A stretch of DNA of 64,000 nucleotides from Methylopumilus sp026399645 (GTDB lineage: Bacteria > Pseudomonadota > Gammaproteobacteria > Burkholderiales > Methylophilaceae). The notes under the pieces were generated by a model. That model did not search any database. It was not told the DNA's origin and saw nothing but the letters and a program-made list of their open reading frames with translations. Made by a program: the position numbers and the translations under genes. The stretch is taken from assembly GCF_965184065.1 (NCBI RefSeq), contig NZ_OZ239098.1, one strand, 5' to 3'. Positions 1 through 9,757 of this stretch are shown piece by piece (position 1 is the stretch's first letter; each line of letters begins with the position of its first letter).

Positions 1-111
1 GAAGATCCTGATCTCGTGAAAAATATCGTGGCCGAGGGTTGTGAAAAAGCGAGAAAACTCGCGAGAGAAACCATGCGAGAAGTAAGAGAAGCGATGGGGT
101 TGAATTACTGA
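1..111 (+). CDS. trpS: Tryptophanyl-tRNA synthetase, C-terminal end (partial)
   Basis: An open frame enters from the left edge and stops at 109-111. The 36 visible residues end in a charged helix (KARKLARETMREVREAMGL) followed by NY, which matches the usual C-terminus of bacterial tryptophanyl-tRNA synthetase. That enzyme charges tRNA-Trp in the cytoplasm. In betaproteobacteria trpS commonly sits just before scpA, which fits the neighbour here. Its TGA stop overlaps the scpA ATG by one base (TGATG), so the two are probably translationally coupled. The catalytic HIGH and KMSKS motifs lie outside the window, so the call rests on tail similarity and gene order. Confidence 0.72.
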   Translation, partial: EDPDLVKNIVAEGCEKARKLARETMREVREAMGLNY

Positions 112-902
112 TGAATCAAGAAGCTCAAATAACTGCTATCGGAAAAATTCATGGAGAGAATATTGAGGTGTTACCTCAAGATCTCTATATTCCGCCAGAC
201 GCGCTAGAAATTTATTTAGAAGCTTTTGAAGGTCCGCTCGATCTTCTTCTATATCTTATTAGAAAACATAACCTAGATATTCTCGATATACCGATGGCTG
301 ATTTGACGATTCAGTACATGGATTATGTAGAGAAGATGAAAGAAATTAAACTTGAGCTAGCTGCAGATTACTTACTTATGTCAGCAGTCTTGATTGAAAT
401 TAAATCAAGAATGTTATTACCTAAGAGGGCAGCTGAGGTTGATACAGAGCAAGATCCTCGTGCCGAGCTTGTTCGAAGACTTATGGAGTATGAGCTCATC
501 AAAATAGCCTCTGAAAAGCTTAACCAAATGCCGCAAGTCGGTGTGGATCTTTATGTCGCTAATGCGTATTTTGAAAAAATTACAGAAATTACCTATCCTG
601 ACGTATCAATTGATGAGATATTTTCAGCATGGAAAAATATTTTAAATCGGGCAAAACATTTTGAGATGCATAAAGTAACTCGCAATGAGCTCTCTGTAAG
701 AGAGCATATGACAATGATTTTAAGAAAACTTCAAAAAGAAGAGTTTGTGGAGTTTTCATCATTATTTAATGTGGCTGAAGATCGGGTTCAAAAGTTAGTT
801 GTATGTTTCTTAGCTATATTAGAATTAGCAAGAGAGCGACTTATAAAAATTACCCAGCAGGAAAGTTTTTCCCCCATCTATATTAAATTACAGATCAACT
901 AG
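111..902 (+). CDS. scpA: Segregation and condensation protein A
   Basis: This 263-residue protein is the kleisin subunit of the SMC-ScpAB condensin, which compacts and segregates the chromosome. The family signature FEGPLDLLLYLI lies at about residues 39-50 and is followed by the helical SMC-neck-binding region. A winged-helix segment (HMTMILRKLQKEEFVEFSSLF) near residues 199-220 would bind the SMC cap. Length is typical. The start ATG overlaps the trpS stop, and scpB begins 3 bp after the scpA stop, so the two partners are made from one message. Confidence 0.95.
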   Translation: MNQEAQITAIGKIHGENIEVLPQDLYIPPDALEIYLEAFEGPLDLLLYLIRKHNLDILDIPMADLTIQYMDYVEKMKEIKLELAADYLLMSAVLIEIKSRMLLPKRAAEVDTEQDPRAELVRRLMEYELIKIASEKLNQMPQVGVDLYVANAYFEKITEITYPDVSIDEIFSAWKNILNRAKHFEMHKVTRNELSVREHMTMILRKLQKEEFVEFSSLFNVAEDRVQKLVVCFLAILELARERLIKITQQESFSPIYIKLQIN

Positions 903-905
903 GCT

Positions 906-1457
906 ATGACAGACTTAAATAACATATCAAAAATTAAACAAATACTAGAGGTGGCATTGTTAACGAGTGCCAATCCTTTATCTTTAGATGACTTGCAAAA
1001 ATTATTTTCAGAAAAAATTGAGCGATCTACATTAAGAATGTTATTAGATGAACTCAAAACAGAATGGCAAGATCGCACTATGGAATTAGTTCTTGTAGCC
1101 TCGGGCTATCGTTTTAAAGCGAGAGATGAATACGCAAGTTACTTAATGAAATTAAGCCCAGAAAGAGTGGCTAAATATAGCCGTGCGGTCATGGAGGTGT
1201 TAGCGATTGTAGCTTATAGACAGCCAGTGACACGTGGTGACATAGAAAAAATTAGAGGTGTAGCGCTCAATCCTAATGCTATTAGACAACTTCAAGAACG
1301 AGATTGGATTGATGTGATTGGTCAAAAAGAGGTGCCGGGTAGACCTTCTTTATATGCGACAACAAAACATTTTTTAAATGACTTTAATTTGAGATCTTTA
1401 TCTGAGCTTCCTGATATTGAAAGCTTCCTTCAAAATGAAATTCCCCTGAATGTTTAA
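906..1457 (+). CDS. scpB: Segregation and condensation protein B
   Basis: This 183-residue protein is the ScpB (Kite) subunit that dimerises on ScpA in the SMC condensin. Two winged-helix domains are visible. The second contains the strongly conserved stretch around MEVLAIVAYRQPVTRGDIE (about residues 95-113), the hallmark of the family, followed by an RDWIDVIGQKEVPGRPSLYATT wing. It starts 3 bp after scpA and is followed after about 30 bp by rluB, the standard scpA-scpB-rluB order of betaproteobacteria. Confidence 0.95.
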   Translation: MTDLNNISKIKQILEVALLTSANPLSLDDLQKLFSEKIERSTLRMLLDELKTEWQDRTMELVLVASGYRFKARDEYASYLMKLSPERVAKYSRAVMEVLAIVAYRQPVTRGDIEKIRGVALNPNAIRQLQERDWIDVIGQKEVPGRPSLYATTKHFLNDFNLRSLSELPDIESFLQNEIPLNV

Positions 1458-1487
1458 TTTTAAGTCATTGATGACTTAAATCACTTT

Positions 1488-2462
1488 ATGCGTTCACAAG
1501 ATCAAGACTCAGCTAAAGAAAGAAAGACCACTAGCCCATCTAAAACACAGCGCTTACATAAGCTCCTTGCTCAGTCTGGAATTGGTTCTAGGCGAGAAAT
1601 GGAAAAATATATTGAAGCAGGCCGCGTACATGTAAATGATAGTCCAGCAACATTAGGACAATTAATCCATGAGAATGATGTTATCAAGATTGATGGAAAG
1701 ACAGTCCATCTTTTTTTCGATTTAAAATTTCCTAAAATTCTTATTTATCACAAACCTGAAGGTGAGATTGTTTCAGTAAGTGACCCACAAAAAAGAACCA
1801 CAGTATTTTCAAAGCTACCTAGAATTAAAAATGAAAAATGGATTTCTATAGGACGTCTTGATATCAATACTTCAGGTCTACTTATGTTTACTACTTCAGG
1901 TGATCTTGCTAATCGTCTTATGCATCCAAAATTTGAAATTGAACGCGAATATGCTGTCCGTATCTTTGGTGAATTAACTGAAGAGCAAATATCACAATTA
2001 AAAACCGGTGTTAAATTGGAAGACGGTCTAGCGAAATTCGATGAAATTCGTTATCAAGGTGGTGAGGGCGCTAATCGATGGTACCAAGTCATTCTTATGG
2101 AAGGCAGGAATCGAGAAGTAAGACGCTTATTTGAACATTTCAATCTTCCGGTAAGTCGTCTTATTCGAACCAGGTTTGGTTCTGTGTCACTTCCCTCACG
2201 CGTAAAAAGAGGCATGATGTTGGAACTTGAAGTAAAGGAAGTTGAGAGCATTTTAAAATCGCTCGACATGCCTTTCTCTATAGTGAGCCGTAATGAAAGC
2301 CTCGTTAAAGTTAAGGCACGTAAAAAGCATGCACACCCATCACCTTATGCACCTAAGGTTAAGCTTGACCGAAAAGCAATACTAGACAAAAAAATTAAAA
2401 AGATTGGAAAAAAACCAATCAAGAGAAGAATTAGAAGTAATTTAGATATTAAAAAAATCTAA
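1488..2462 (+). CDS. rluB: 23S rRNA pseudouridine(2605) synthase
   Basis: This 324-residue protein isomerises a uridine in the 23S rRNA peptidyl-transferase region to pseudouridine. An N-terminal S4 RNA-binding domain (about 21-68, QRLHKLLAQSGIGSRREMEK) precedes the RsuA/RluB catalytic domain, whose GRLDINTSGLL motif (122-132) places the catalytic aspartate at about residue 125. The last 55 residues are a lysine/arginine-rich tail, common in betaproteobacterial RluB and probably RNA-binding. It follows scpB, and its stop codon overlaps that of convergent prmB by 4 bp. RluB versus RluE/RluF is decided by the S4 domain and gene order. Confidence 0.9.
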   Translation: MRSQDQDSAKERKTTSPSKTQRLHKLLAQSGIGSRREMEKYIEAGRVHVNDSPATLGQLIHENDVIKIDGKTVHLFFDLKFPKILIYHKPEGEIVSVSDPQKRTTVFSKLPRIKNEKWISIGRLDINTSGLLMFTTSGDLANRLMHPKFEIEREYAVRIFGELTEEQISQLKTGVKLEDGLAKFDEIRYQGGEGANRWYQVILMEGRNREVRRLFEHFNLPVSRLIRTRFGSVSLPSRVKRGMMLELEVKEVESILKSLDMPFSIVSRNESLVKVKARKKHAHPSPYAPKVKLDRKAILDKKIKKIGKKPIKRRIRSNLDIKKI

Positions 2463-3358
2463 TGAGATAGCTGAGATTTTTGCAGCATAAATACAAAATC
2501 ATTACCTAAAGAAACATCTAGCCACTGAAATTGAAGCGCTGGAAACTTATCTAATAAAGCTTCTTTGTTGTGGCCAATTTCAACAATGAGCATGCCGTCG
2601 TCGTTCAGATACTCCTTAGCTTCAAGAATAATTCTAATTGTATGATCTAAACCATCGTCACCGCTTCCAAGAGCTATGCTAGGTTCTTTTAAAAACTCCA
2701 TAGGAAAGTTTTTCACTGAAGCTTCATTGACATATGGAGGATTTGAAATAATCAGATCATATTTCTTTCCTTTCAATGCATCAAACAAATCAGATCGAAT
2801 TAATTCAATACGGTCATCTAATCCATACTGATCAACATTGATTTGGGCTACCTGCAATGCTTTGTCGGATAGGTCGACAAGATCAATCTCAGCATTCTGA
2901 AAGCTGTGTGCCATCATGATACCTAAGCAACCACTTCCGGTGCACAAATCAAGTGCGCTATAAATTGTTTCAGGATCATCAATCCATGGATAAAGATTTT
3001 CGCTTAATGATTCCGCTATTAAAGACCTAGGAATGATGACGCGCTCATCGACATAAAATTTATAATCTCTCAACCATGCTTCATTAAGCAAGTAAGCAGT
3101 TGGAACTTTGTCATTAATTCTTTTTTCAATTAAAAATAATAAATCTTTTTTTTCTTTACTCGTTATGTGAGCATCTAAAAAGTTTTCTATTGTGTCGTGT
3201 GGTAAATGAAGAAAGCCAAAAATCAGCCAAACAGCTTCGTCATATGCATTTGAGGTGCCATGGCCAAAAAATATATCAGAACTCTCAAATTGACTAACAG
3301 CGTATCTTAGCCAATCACGTATTGAAAAAAGCTCTTTAAATAGTTGCGTTTGGCTCAA
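2459..3358 (-). CDS. prmB: Ribosomal protein L3 glutamine N5-methyltransferase
   Basis: This 299-residue SAM-dependent methyltransferase is of the HemK/PrmB family, which methylates the GGQ-like glutamine of ribosomal protein L3. The SAM-binding motif DLCTGSGCLG is at about 137-146 and the substrate-glutamine motif NPPY at 206-209. PrmB is chosen over the release-factor enzyme PrmC because of the long N-terminal domain with the RVIIPRSLIAE segment (about 106-116). It is last in a minus-strand run and overlaps dapE by 4 bp. Its stop overlaps the convergent rluB stop. Confidence 0.88.
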   Translation of the reverse strand: MSQTQLFKELFSIRDWLRYAVSQFESSDIFFGHGTSNAYDEAVWLIFGFLHLPHDTIENFLDAHITSKEKKDLLFLIEKRINDKVPTAYLLNEAWLRDYKFYVDERVIIPRSLIAESLSENLYPWIDDPETIYSALDLCTGSGCLGIMMAHSFQNAEIDLVDLSDKALQVAQINVDQYGLDDRIELIRSDLFDALKGKKYDLIISNPPYVNEASVKNFPMEFLKEPSIALGSGDDGLDHTIRIILEAKEYLNDDGMLIVEIGHNKEALLDKFPALQFQWLDVSLGNDFVFMLQKSQLSH

Positions 3359-4482
3359 GTGAGAATCTTATGAAGCGTAAGCTTGTAAATATTTTTAAGC
3401 GGTTCAATATCTTTTACATCAATACATTCATTGATTTTATGAATCGTCGCATTGAGCGGGCCAAACTCAACGACTTGATCGCTAATATTCGCAATAAAAC
3501 GACCATCTGAGGTGCCGCCTGTTGTAGATAACTCAGGCGTGATACCAACAGTTTCTTTGATGGCATCTGATAATAATTCTACAAGCCTTCCTTTTTTTGT
3601 TAAATAAGGATTGCCTGAGTATTCCCAGTCAATAACGTAATCAAGTTTATGCTTATCTAAAATTGCGTGCGCTCTTTCTTTCAAATTTTCAGCGGTACTT
3701 GCTGTTGAATACCTAAAATTAAAAAGAATATCTACTTCACCAGGAACAACATTTGTAGCACCTGTTCCACCTTTGATATTTGAAATTTGCCATGATGTTT
3801 TAGGGAAATATTCGTTACCTTCATCCCAGGACATATTCACTAAATCTGTAATGGCGGGTGCAACCATATGAATAGGATTTTTTACTAAATGAGGATAAGC
3901 AATATGGCCTTGGATACCTTTCACGGTAAGTTTTGCTGAAAGTGATCCTCTTCTGCCATTTTTAATCATGTCGCCGAATTGCAGATGTGAAGTTGGTTCG
4001 CCCACTAGACAGAAATCAATTCTTTCATTTCTCTCCTTAAGAAGCTCAACCACTTTAACAGTGCCATCAACTGCAACACCTTCTTCATCAGAAGTGATGA
4101 TTAATCCAATCGAACCTTTAAAGCCCTTAGTTTCTTTTAAAAATTCTTCAATAGAAACAATAAAGGCTGCAATAGATGTTTTCATATCCGCAGCGCCTCG
4201 ACCATAAAGCTTGTCATCCTTGATCGTAGGTTCAAAGGGCGGTGATATCCACTTATCAACTGGTCCACTTGGTACAACATCTGTATGGCCTGCAAAAACA
4301 AAGAAAGGTGCTTCAGTACCTTTGCGTGCATAGAGGTTTTCTACATCACCTGATTTAACTTTCTCGCATTTAAAACCTAAAGGCTCCAAGAGGCTAATAA
4401 GCAAATCTTGGCAGCCAGCATCATCTGGCGTATTCGATTTTCTAGCGATTAAATTTTTAGCAAGCTCTAGCGTTCTAGTCAT
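3355..4482 (-). CDS. dapE: Succinyl-diaminopimelate desuccinylase
   Basis: This M20-family zinc hydrolase releases succinate from N-succinyl-LL-diaminopimelate in the lysine/peptidoglycan pathway. The chosen start gives 375 residues beginning MTRTLELAK, the usual DapE N-terminus and length. An ATG 42 bp upstream would add an unlikely basic extension into the preceding gene. Metal-binding segments are visible: GHTDVVP at about 65-71, GRGAADMK at about 95-102 and SDEEG at about 131-135. It lies with dapD two genes upstream, so two steps of the succinylase branch are co-transcribed. Confidence 0.93.
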   Translation of the reverse strand: MTRTLELAKNLIARKSNTPDDAGCQDLLISLLEPLGFKCEKVKSGDVENLYARKGTEAPFFVFAGHTDVVPSGPVDKWISPPFEPTIKDDKLYGRGAADMKTSIAAFIVSIEEFLKETKGFKGSIGLIITSDEEGVAVDGTVKVVELLKERNERIDFCLVGEPTSHLQFGDMIKNGRRGSLSAKLTVKGIQGHIAYPHLVKNPIHMVAPAITDLVNMSWDEGNEYFPKTSWQISNIKGGTGATNVVPGEVDILFNFRYSTASTAENLKERAHAILDKHKLDYVIDWEYSGNPYLTKKGRLVELLSDAIKETVGITPELSTTGGTSDGRFIANISDQVVEFGPLNATIHKINECIDVKDIEPLKNIYKLTLHKILT

Positions 4483-4486
4483 TTTT

Positions 4487-4849
4487 TTATTTTTTAAATA
4501 GTTGTTGAAATACTGCTTCATCAAACCCGAGTGATACTACTTTTTTATCGATAGCTACCAAAGGCCTTTTCATTACTGTTGGTTTTTCTATAATTAATTG
4601 AATGGCAGTTTCTTGTTTGTCAGCGAGTTTTTTCTCTTGGTCTGTAAGATTTCTCCAAGTCATACCAGATTTATTAATTAGCATATCCCAAGTTAAATGA
4701 TCTGGTAACTTTTTAAACCATGAAGCCAAAGTAGCTGTATTTAACGCATCTTTTTTGAGATCGTAAAAGTCATAATTAATTTGATGGCTATCAAACCAAG
4801 TTAATGCTTTTTTGACAGTGCTACAATTTTTAATGCCATACACCATCAT
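4487..4849 (-). CDS. Spx/MgsR/ArsC-family protein (YffB-like)
   Basis: This 120-residue protein has the thioredoxin-fold ArsC/Spx signature: GIKNCSTVKKA near the N-terminus with a single cysteine at residue 9, and a MKRPLV segment near residue 93. Members related to E. coli YffB have unknown cellular roles, possibly thiol or arsenate-reductase-like chemistry. The start lies 3 bp after the dapD stop, with an AGAGG Shine-Dalgarno inside the dapD end. A second ATG directly follows the first and could be used instead. Its place between dapD and dapE is typical in betaproteobacteria and says little about function. Confidence 0.82.
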   Translation of the reverse strand: MMVYGIKNCSTVKKALTWFDSHQINYDFYDLKKDALNTATLASWFKKLPDHLTWDMLINKSGMTWRNLTDQEKKLADKQETAIQLIIEKPTVMKRPLVAIDKKVVSLGFDEAVFQQLFKK

Positions 4850-4852
4850 GAC

Positions 4853-5680
4853 TTAGATGCCTCTAAGTAACTCGTTAATGCCAACCTTGCCAAGTGTTTT
4901 TTCATCTACCTTTTTTACAATCACTGCACAATAAAGACTATAAGAGCCATCTTTTGAAGGGAGGTTTCCTGAGACTACAACGGAGCCTTTAGGAATGCGA
5001 CCGTAAGTCACTTCTCCTGTTTCACGATCATAGATCTTAGTAGACTGGCCAATATAAACACCCATAGAAATCACTGCATTATCCTCAACCACAACGCCTT
5101 CGACCACTTCGGATCGAGCGCCAATAAAGCAATTATCACCAATAATAGTTGGGCCTGCTTGAATAGGCTCTAGCACTCCACCAATGCCAACACCGCCTGA
5201 AAGATGAACGTTCTTTCCAATTTGTGCGCATGAACCAACGGTCGCCCATGTGTCAACCATCGTACCTTCGTCTACATAAGCGCCAATATTGACGTAAGAA
5301 GGCATAAGTACAACATTTTTACCAATAAATGAACCGCGTCTTGCAATAGCGTTCGGCACAACACGATAGCCACCCGATTTAAAATCTTCATCTGTGAAGT
5401 TAGCAAATTTAGAATGTACTTTATCAAAGTAATTTGTATAGCCACTCTTCATTACTTCATTATCGTAGAGCCTGAAAGAGAGAAGTACCGCTTTTTTAAT
5501 CCACTGATGCGTTTCCCATTCTTGGGAATCTTTAATACGCGTTGCCACTCGAAGCGATCCATTATTTAAGCTGTTAAGAACTTCATCCACAGCATCTTTA
5601 GTTTCTTTAGGTGCATTTTTTGGGTTGATTTCAGCCCTTACTTCAAAAGCATTTTCGATAATTGATTTTAATTGGTCCAT
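4853..5680 (-). CDS. dapD: 2,3,4,5-tetrahydropyridine-2,6-dicarboxylate N-succinyltransferase
   Basis: This 275-residue enzyme transfers succinyl from succinyl-CoA to tetrahydrodipicolinate in lysine/diaminopimelate synthesis. After an N-terminal helical domain come left-handed beta-helix hexapeptide repeats (about 105-225), with typical turns such as GSFIGKNVVLMPSYVNIGA and GDNCFIGARSEVVEGV. The length equals the E. coli enzyme to within one residue. It precedes the Spx-like gene and dapE on the same strand with gaps of only a few bases. Confidence 0.96.
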   Translation of the reverse strand: MDQLKSIIENAFEVRAEINPKNAPKETKDAVDEVLNSLNNGSLRVATRIKDSQEWETHQWIKKAVLLSFRLYDNEVMKSGYTNYFDKVHSKFANFTDEDFKSGGYRVVPNAIARRGSFIGKNVVLMPSYVNIGAYVDEGTMVDTWATVGSCAQIGKNVHLSGGVGIGGVLEPIQAGPTIIGDNCFIGARSEVVEGVVVEDNAVISMGVYIGQSTKIYDRETGEVTYGRIPKGSVVVSGNLPSKDGSYSLYCAVIVKKVDEKTLGKVGINELLRGI

Positions 5681-5730
5681 GAGAGTATTTTTTTAGTTAA
5701 AACAGTATTTTACATTAAAGTCTAATGTAA

Positions 5731-6546
5731 TTAACGCGGTCTGTTTGATTCGTATAGAGGTTTTAATTGATAGGCAAGATTAGTGAGATCTCTAATACGA
5801 TTATCGTCTGATGGGTGAGTGCTTAAAAATTCAGGCGGTTTTTTTGTGTTTTGTTGTTTCATTTTTTCCCATAAAGTTACTGCAGCAAAAGGATCAAAGC
5901 CAGATCTTGCAGCAAGCTCAAGGCCAATAGCGTCAGCCTCTCTTTCTTGCGTACGACTATTGGGGAGAGCGAAAAAGAGAGTGGCGCCTAATGAGGCCGC
6001 TTGCATTGTGGCATTAGCTCTATTTCGATTGGTTGTACTAGAAATGTAAGCTGCAAATCCAATTAAACCAAACTGTTGAATGGCGGCGGTCGACATTCTT
6101 TCTCGTCCGTGTTCGCGAAGTGCGTGAGAGATTTCATGACCTATCACAGCTGCTAATTCATCATCTGTTGCTTTGAGCTTTCGAATGAGTCCTGAGTAAA
6201 CCATGATTTTCCCCCCAGGCATGCAATAAGCATTTACTTCGTCACTGTCTTCAACATTGACTTCCCATGCCCATTGACTCGCTTCGGGTTTAAAATAATT
6301 TGCATTGGCAATGAGCCTATTGCTAATTTTCTTGACGCGCTTGACTTGAAAAGAATCGACATTGAGTTTATTTTTTTTACTTGCTGCTTGAAGCGCGCTT
6401 CGGTAGCTATCACTTGCTATTCCTGCCACCATAGATTGAGGCATAAGTAACAGTTGTTTCCTGTCGACACCTGATTGATTTTTTAGAGTTGTTGAAGCAC
6501 AGCCTGAGATAAGAAAGGCTAATAAAAATAAAATGCTATATTTCAT
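5731..6546 (-). CDS. M48-family metalloprotease, lipoprotein
   Basis: This 271-residue protein has a lipoprotein signal peptide ending in the lipobox LISGC (Cys16), so it is probably anchored in the outer membrane facing the periplasm. The zinc protease motif HEISH lies at about 137-141 and a downstream ER(E)AD segment (about 200-204) would supply the third ligand. This is the M48C/LoiP-type architecture without TPRs. Homologues act in quality control of outer-membrane assembly; the exact substrate cannot be read from sequence. It follows kup by 2 bp on the minus strand. Confidence 0.88.
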   Translation of the reverse strand: MKYSILFLLAFLISGCASTTLKNQSGVDRKQLLLMPQSMVAGIASDSYRSALQAASKKNKLNVDSFQVKRVKKISNRLIANANYFKPEASQWAWEVNVEDSDEVNAYCMPGGKIMVYSGLIRKLKATDDELAAVIGHEISHALREHGRERMSTAAIQQFGLIGFAAYISSTTNRNRANATMQAASLGATLFFALPNSRTQEREADAIGLELAARSGFDPFAAVTLWEKMKQQNTKKPPEFLSTHPSDDNRIRDLTNLAYQLKPLYESNRPR

Positions 6547-6548
6547 TC

Positions 6549-8429
6549 TTAAAATAATATTTGGCTTCCTAGCTCAACAACTCGATTGGGAGGTAATTTA
6601 AATTGATTAGTAATTGTTTCTGCACTTCTAAATAGACCTATAAACAATTTCTTTCTCCAATAGTTCATATTTTCTTTTGGTGTTGCTAATAAAATTTCCT
6701 TACCAATAAAGTAAGAGCTATTCATTGGGTCAATATTGATACCATTTTTAGCGTGAAGGGCAAGGTCTTTAGGTAAGTCAGGCTCATCTTTAAATCCATA
6801 TTTCACAGTCACTTTATAAAAGTTGTGAGGTAATTTTTCAACAGTCACAAGATCTTTTTTAAGTGAATGGGGGTAATCCATAAACATAACAGTCAGAATA
6901 ATAACTTTTTCATGGATAACTTTATTATGCTTGAGGTTATGAAGCAGGGCGTGTGGCACACCATCTGGATTAGGCGTTAAAAATATTGCTGTACCTTCCA
7001 CTCGAGGGGGAGGGTTAGTTCCCATAGAGGTAATGAATGAATTAATTTCAATAGCCTCACTTTTAAGTATTTTGTAAAGAAGTGCACGTCCCTTTTTCCA
7101 AGTGGTCATTAAAATAAAAATAACAGAGCCAATCAAAATTGGGAACCAGCCACCATCAGGTATTTTTAAAATATTTGCACTAAAGAATGCAAGATCGATC
7201 ATTAAAAAGATTGCCATGAAAATAACTGTCTTTATGGAATTCCATTTCCATACTTCATAAAACACAAAGCTTGCAAGAAGTGTCGAGATCACCATATCAC
7301 CTGTGACTGCAATACCATAAGCTCCTGCAAGATTACCTGAGCTTTTGAAGGTCACTACTAAAGCCATCACTGCAATCATTAAGAGCCAATTAATTCTTGG
7401 GAGGTAAATTTGCCCTTCTTGATTTTCAGAAGTATGTTCGACATGCATTCTTGGTAGAAATCCCAACAGAAGTGCTTGTCTTGAGACTGAGAAAGCGCCT
7501 GTAATGACAGCCTGTGAAGCAATGATTGCTGCGAGCGTTGCTAAAACAATAAGAGGTATGACAAGAAATTCAGGCGCCATGAGATAAAAGGGATTTTTAA
7601 TATTTTCAGGGTTGCTAATAATTAATGCACCTTGTCCAAAGTAATTTAATGTAAGCGCTGGAAGTACAAAAATAAACCATGCCAGTCTAATTGGCTTCCG
7701 TCCAAAATGTCCCATATCTGCATAGAGTGCCTCAGCGCCGGTGACTGATAAAACAACTGCGCCTAATGCTACGAATGCCACCATTGGAGATAGCTGGAAG
7801 AAATGAAATGCATACAATGGATTAATGGCTAAGAGAACATGTGGTTCCTGTGCAATATTAATAATTCCCAATAGCGCGAGCGTTAAGAACCAAAAAAACA
7901 TAATAGGGCCAAAGAAAGTACCGACAACATTCGTCCCTTTACTTTGTGCGTAAAATAAAATAAATAACACCACAAGAGTTATAGGAATAATAAGATGACT
8001 TAAAGAGGGTGCTACAACTTCAAGACCTTCGATCGCAGATAAAACAGAAATTGCAGGGGTAATCATTCCGTCTGCATAAAACATACATGCCCCAAGAATA
8101 CCTAAAACCATAATCAAATTTCTTTTATTGCCACTAGGCGCATTTTTATTAGCAAGAGAGAGTAGAGCCATAATGCCTCCTTCACCCCTATTGTCAGCTC
8201 GCATAATAAAGGCAACATATTTAGCTGACACAATCATAATGAGTGACCAGAAAATAAGAGACAGTATGCCGAGGACGTTAAACTGGTTAAGCGCAACAGG
8301 ATGTTTACTAAGAGAAAAAACTTCTTTCATAGTGTATAGCGGGCTTGTGCCGATATCACCAAATACAACACCTAATGCTGAAAGCGAAAGTGTAGCTAGA
8401 GAAACTTTGTGATTTTTTTTATCTTCCAT
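6549..8429 (-). CDS. kup: Low-affinity potassium uptake protein Kup
   Basis: This 626-residue protein is a KUP/HAK/KT-family proton-coupled potassium importer of the inner membrane. The N-terminal signature GVVFGDIGTSPLYTMKEVF (about 20-38) is diagnostic. It is followed by about twelve hydrophobic segments to about residue 440 and then a soluble cytoplasmic C-terminal domain. Length matches the bacterial family. It lies between xseA and the M48 protease on the minus strand; the association looks positional rather than functional. Confidence 0.96.
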   Translation of the reverse strand: MEDKKNHKVSLATLSLSALGVVFGDIGTSPLYTMKEVFSLSKHPVALNQFNVLGILSLIFWSLIMIVSAKYVAFIMRADNRGEGGIMALLSLANKNAPSGNKRNLIMVLGILGACMFYADGMITPAISVLSAIEGLEVVAPSLSHLIIPITLVVLFILFYAQSKGTNVVGTFFGPIMFFWFLTLALLGIINIAQEPHVLLAINPLYAFHFFQLSPMVAFVALGAVVLSVTGAEALYADMGHFGRKPIRLAWFIFVLPALTLNYFGQGALIISNPENIKNPFYLMAPEFLVIPLIVLATLAAIIASQAVITGAFSVSRQALLLGFLPRMHVEHTSENQEGQIYLPRINWLLMIAVMALVVTFKSSGNLAGAYGIAVTGDMVISTLLASFVFYEVWKWNSIKTVIFMAIFLMIDLAFFSANILKIPDGGWFPILIGSVIFILMTTWKKGRALLYKILKSEAIEINSFITSMGTNPPPRVEGTAIFLTPNPDGVPHALLHNLKHNKVIHEKVIILTVMFMDYPHSLKKDLVTVEKLPHNFYKVTVKYGFKDEPDLPKDLALHAKNGINIDPMNSSYFIGKEILLATPKENMNYWRKKLFIGLFRSAETITNQFKLPPNRVVELGSQILF

Positions 8430-8463
8430 GTGTGCGTCAGTTTTTTTTTAAATCAATCTAAAA

Positions 8464-9693
8464 TTATTGATCTTTGAGATCTGAAATATTTGCGTCAGCT
8501 TGCCCATGGTTTAGTTGAATATGAATTTTATCATTAAGCTTTAACTGGGCTACATTATTTACAATCTGGCCTTCCACATTTGTAATGATGGAATAGCCTC
8601 TTGATAAAACAGCATGAGGGCTTAAGTGATCCAAGTTTAATTTTAATTTATCGATATGCAAACGATATTGGATCACAGTATTCTTCATACTTTGATTTAT
8701 CCTCTGCATAAATTGATGAATCTGTTCCTTTTGCCGTTGAATGTGTTGGTGAGGCGAAATAAGACGTTTTTCTAGATAATCAATTTTCTGCATCACTTCT
8801 CGAATAAGAACCGCCATAACTTTATTCAATTGGTTTTTATAAATCTGAATTGTTTTGATGAGTTCGACACTATGACTTGTGACAAGCTCAGCAGCTCCCG
8901 TGGGCGTTGGGGCTCTTAAGTCCGAAACAAAATCAGCGATAGTTGTATCAGTTTCATGTCCAACACCTGTAATAGTAGGTATTTTTGATGCAACAATCGC
9001 CCGGACTAGGATTTCCTCATTAAATGCCCATAAGTCTTCAATCGAACCACCACCCCGGGCTAAGATCAGCACATCACACTCTTGTCTCATATTTGCAGTT
9101 TCAATAGCTTTCACAAGCGCTAGAGGTGCTTCTTTACCCTGAACGAGACTAGGATAAATAATCACTGGAATATGTGGACTTCGTCTTTTAAGTGTAATTA
9201 AAATATCTTCGATTGCGGCCCCTGTGGGTGAAGTAATGACACCAATCGATTTAGGAAATTGAGGTATAGATTTTTTGCGAGAATCTTCAAAAAGACCTTC
9301 TTTCAGGAGTTTTTCTTTTAATTGATTGAAGGCTTCTGATAAAAGGCCTGCTCCTGCATGTCTAATTGACTCTATATTGAGTTGATATTCGCCCCGGGCC
9401 TCGTATAAACCGATAAAACATTTTGCTTCAATCTTTTCGCCATTTTTAGGCGTCCAATCCGTTACCATATTTTTATTTTTAAACATGGTGCAACGGACTT
9501 GAGCTTCATCATCTTTAAGAGAAAAGTACCAGTGTCCAGAAGATGCGCTTATGAAATTAGAGATTTCACCTGAAATCCAAAATGAGGGAAAGCTTTGCTC
9601 AAGGAGCTCCCTTACAAGACGATTAATTTCTTTGACAGAAAAAACCCTGGCTTCGTTAGGTTTAGAGGTATTTATTGGTGTTGAATTAATCAA
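8464..9693 (-). CDS. xseA: Exodeoxyribonuclease VII large subunit
   Basis: This 409-residue catalytic subunit of exonuclease VII degrades single-stranded DNA. The N-terminal OB-fold domain (about 16-115, including FWISGEISNF and SGHWYFSLKD) is followed by the exonuclease domain with GVITSPTGAA and a segment containing ARGGGSIEDLW, then a coiled-coil region. The small subunit xseB is not in this window. The gene is divergent from dsbB, with 64 bp between start codons. Confidence 0.95.
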   Translation of the reverse strand: MINSTPINTSKPNEARVFSVKEINRLVRELLEQSFPSFWISGEISNFISASSGHWYFSLKDDEAQVRCTMFKNKNMVTDWTPKNGEKIEAKCFIGLYEARGEYQLNIESIRHAGAGLLSEAFNQLKEKLLKEGLFEDSRKKSIPQFPKSIGVITSPTGAAIEDILITLKRRSPHIPVIIYPSLVQGKEAPLALVKAIETANMRQECDVLILARGGGSIEDLWAFNEEILVRAIVASKIPTITGVGHETDTTIADFVSDLRAPTPTGAAELVTSHSVELIKTIQIYKNQLNKVMAVLIREVMQKIDYLEKRLISPHQHIQRQKEQIHQFMQRINQSMKNTVIQYRLHIDKLKLNLDHLSPHAVLSRGYSIITNVEGQIVNNVAQLKLNDKIHIQLNHGQADANISDLKDQ

Positions 9694-9757
9694 ACTAGAA
9701 GGATATCCGTTACAATTATCTTCATTATAGAGTTAATGAATAACTAAAGAGCTTTAA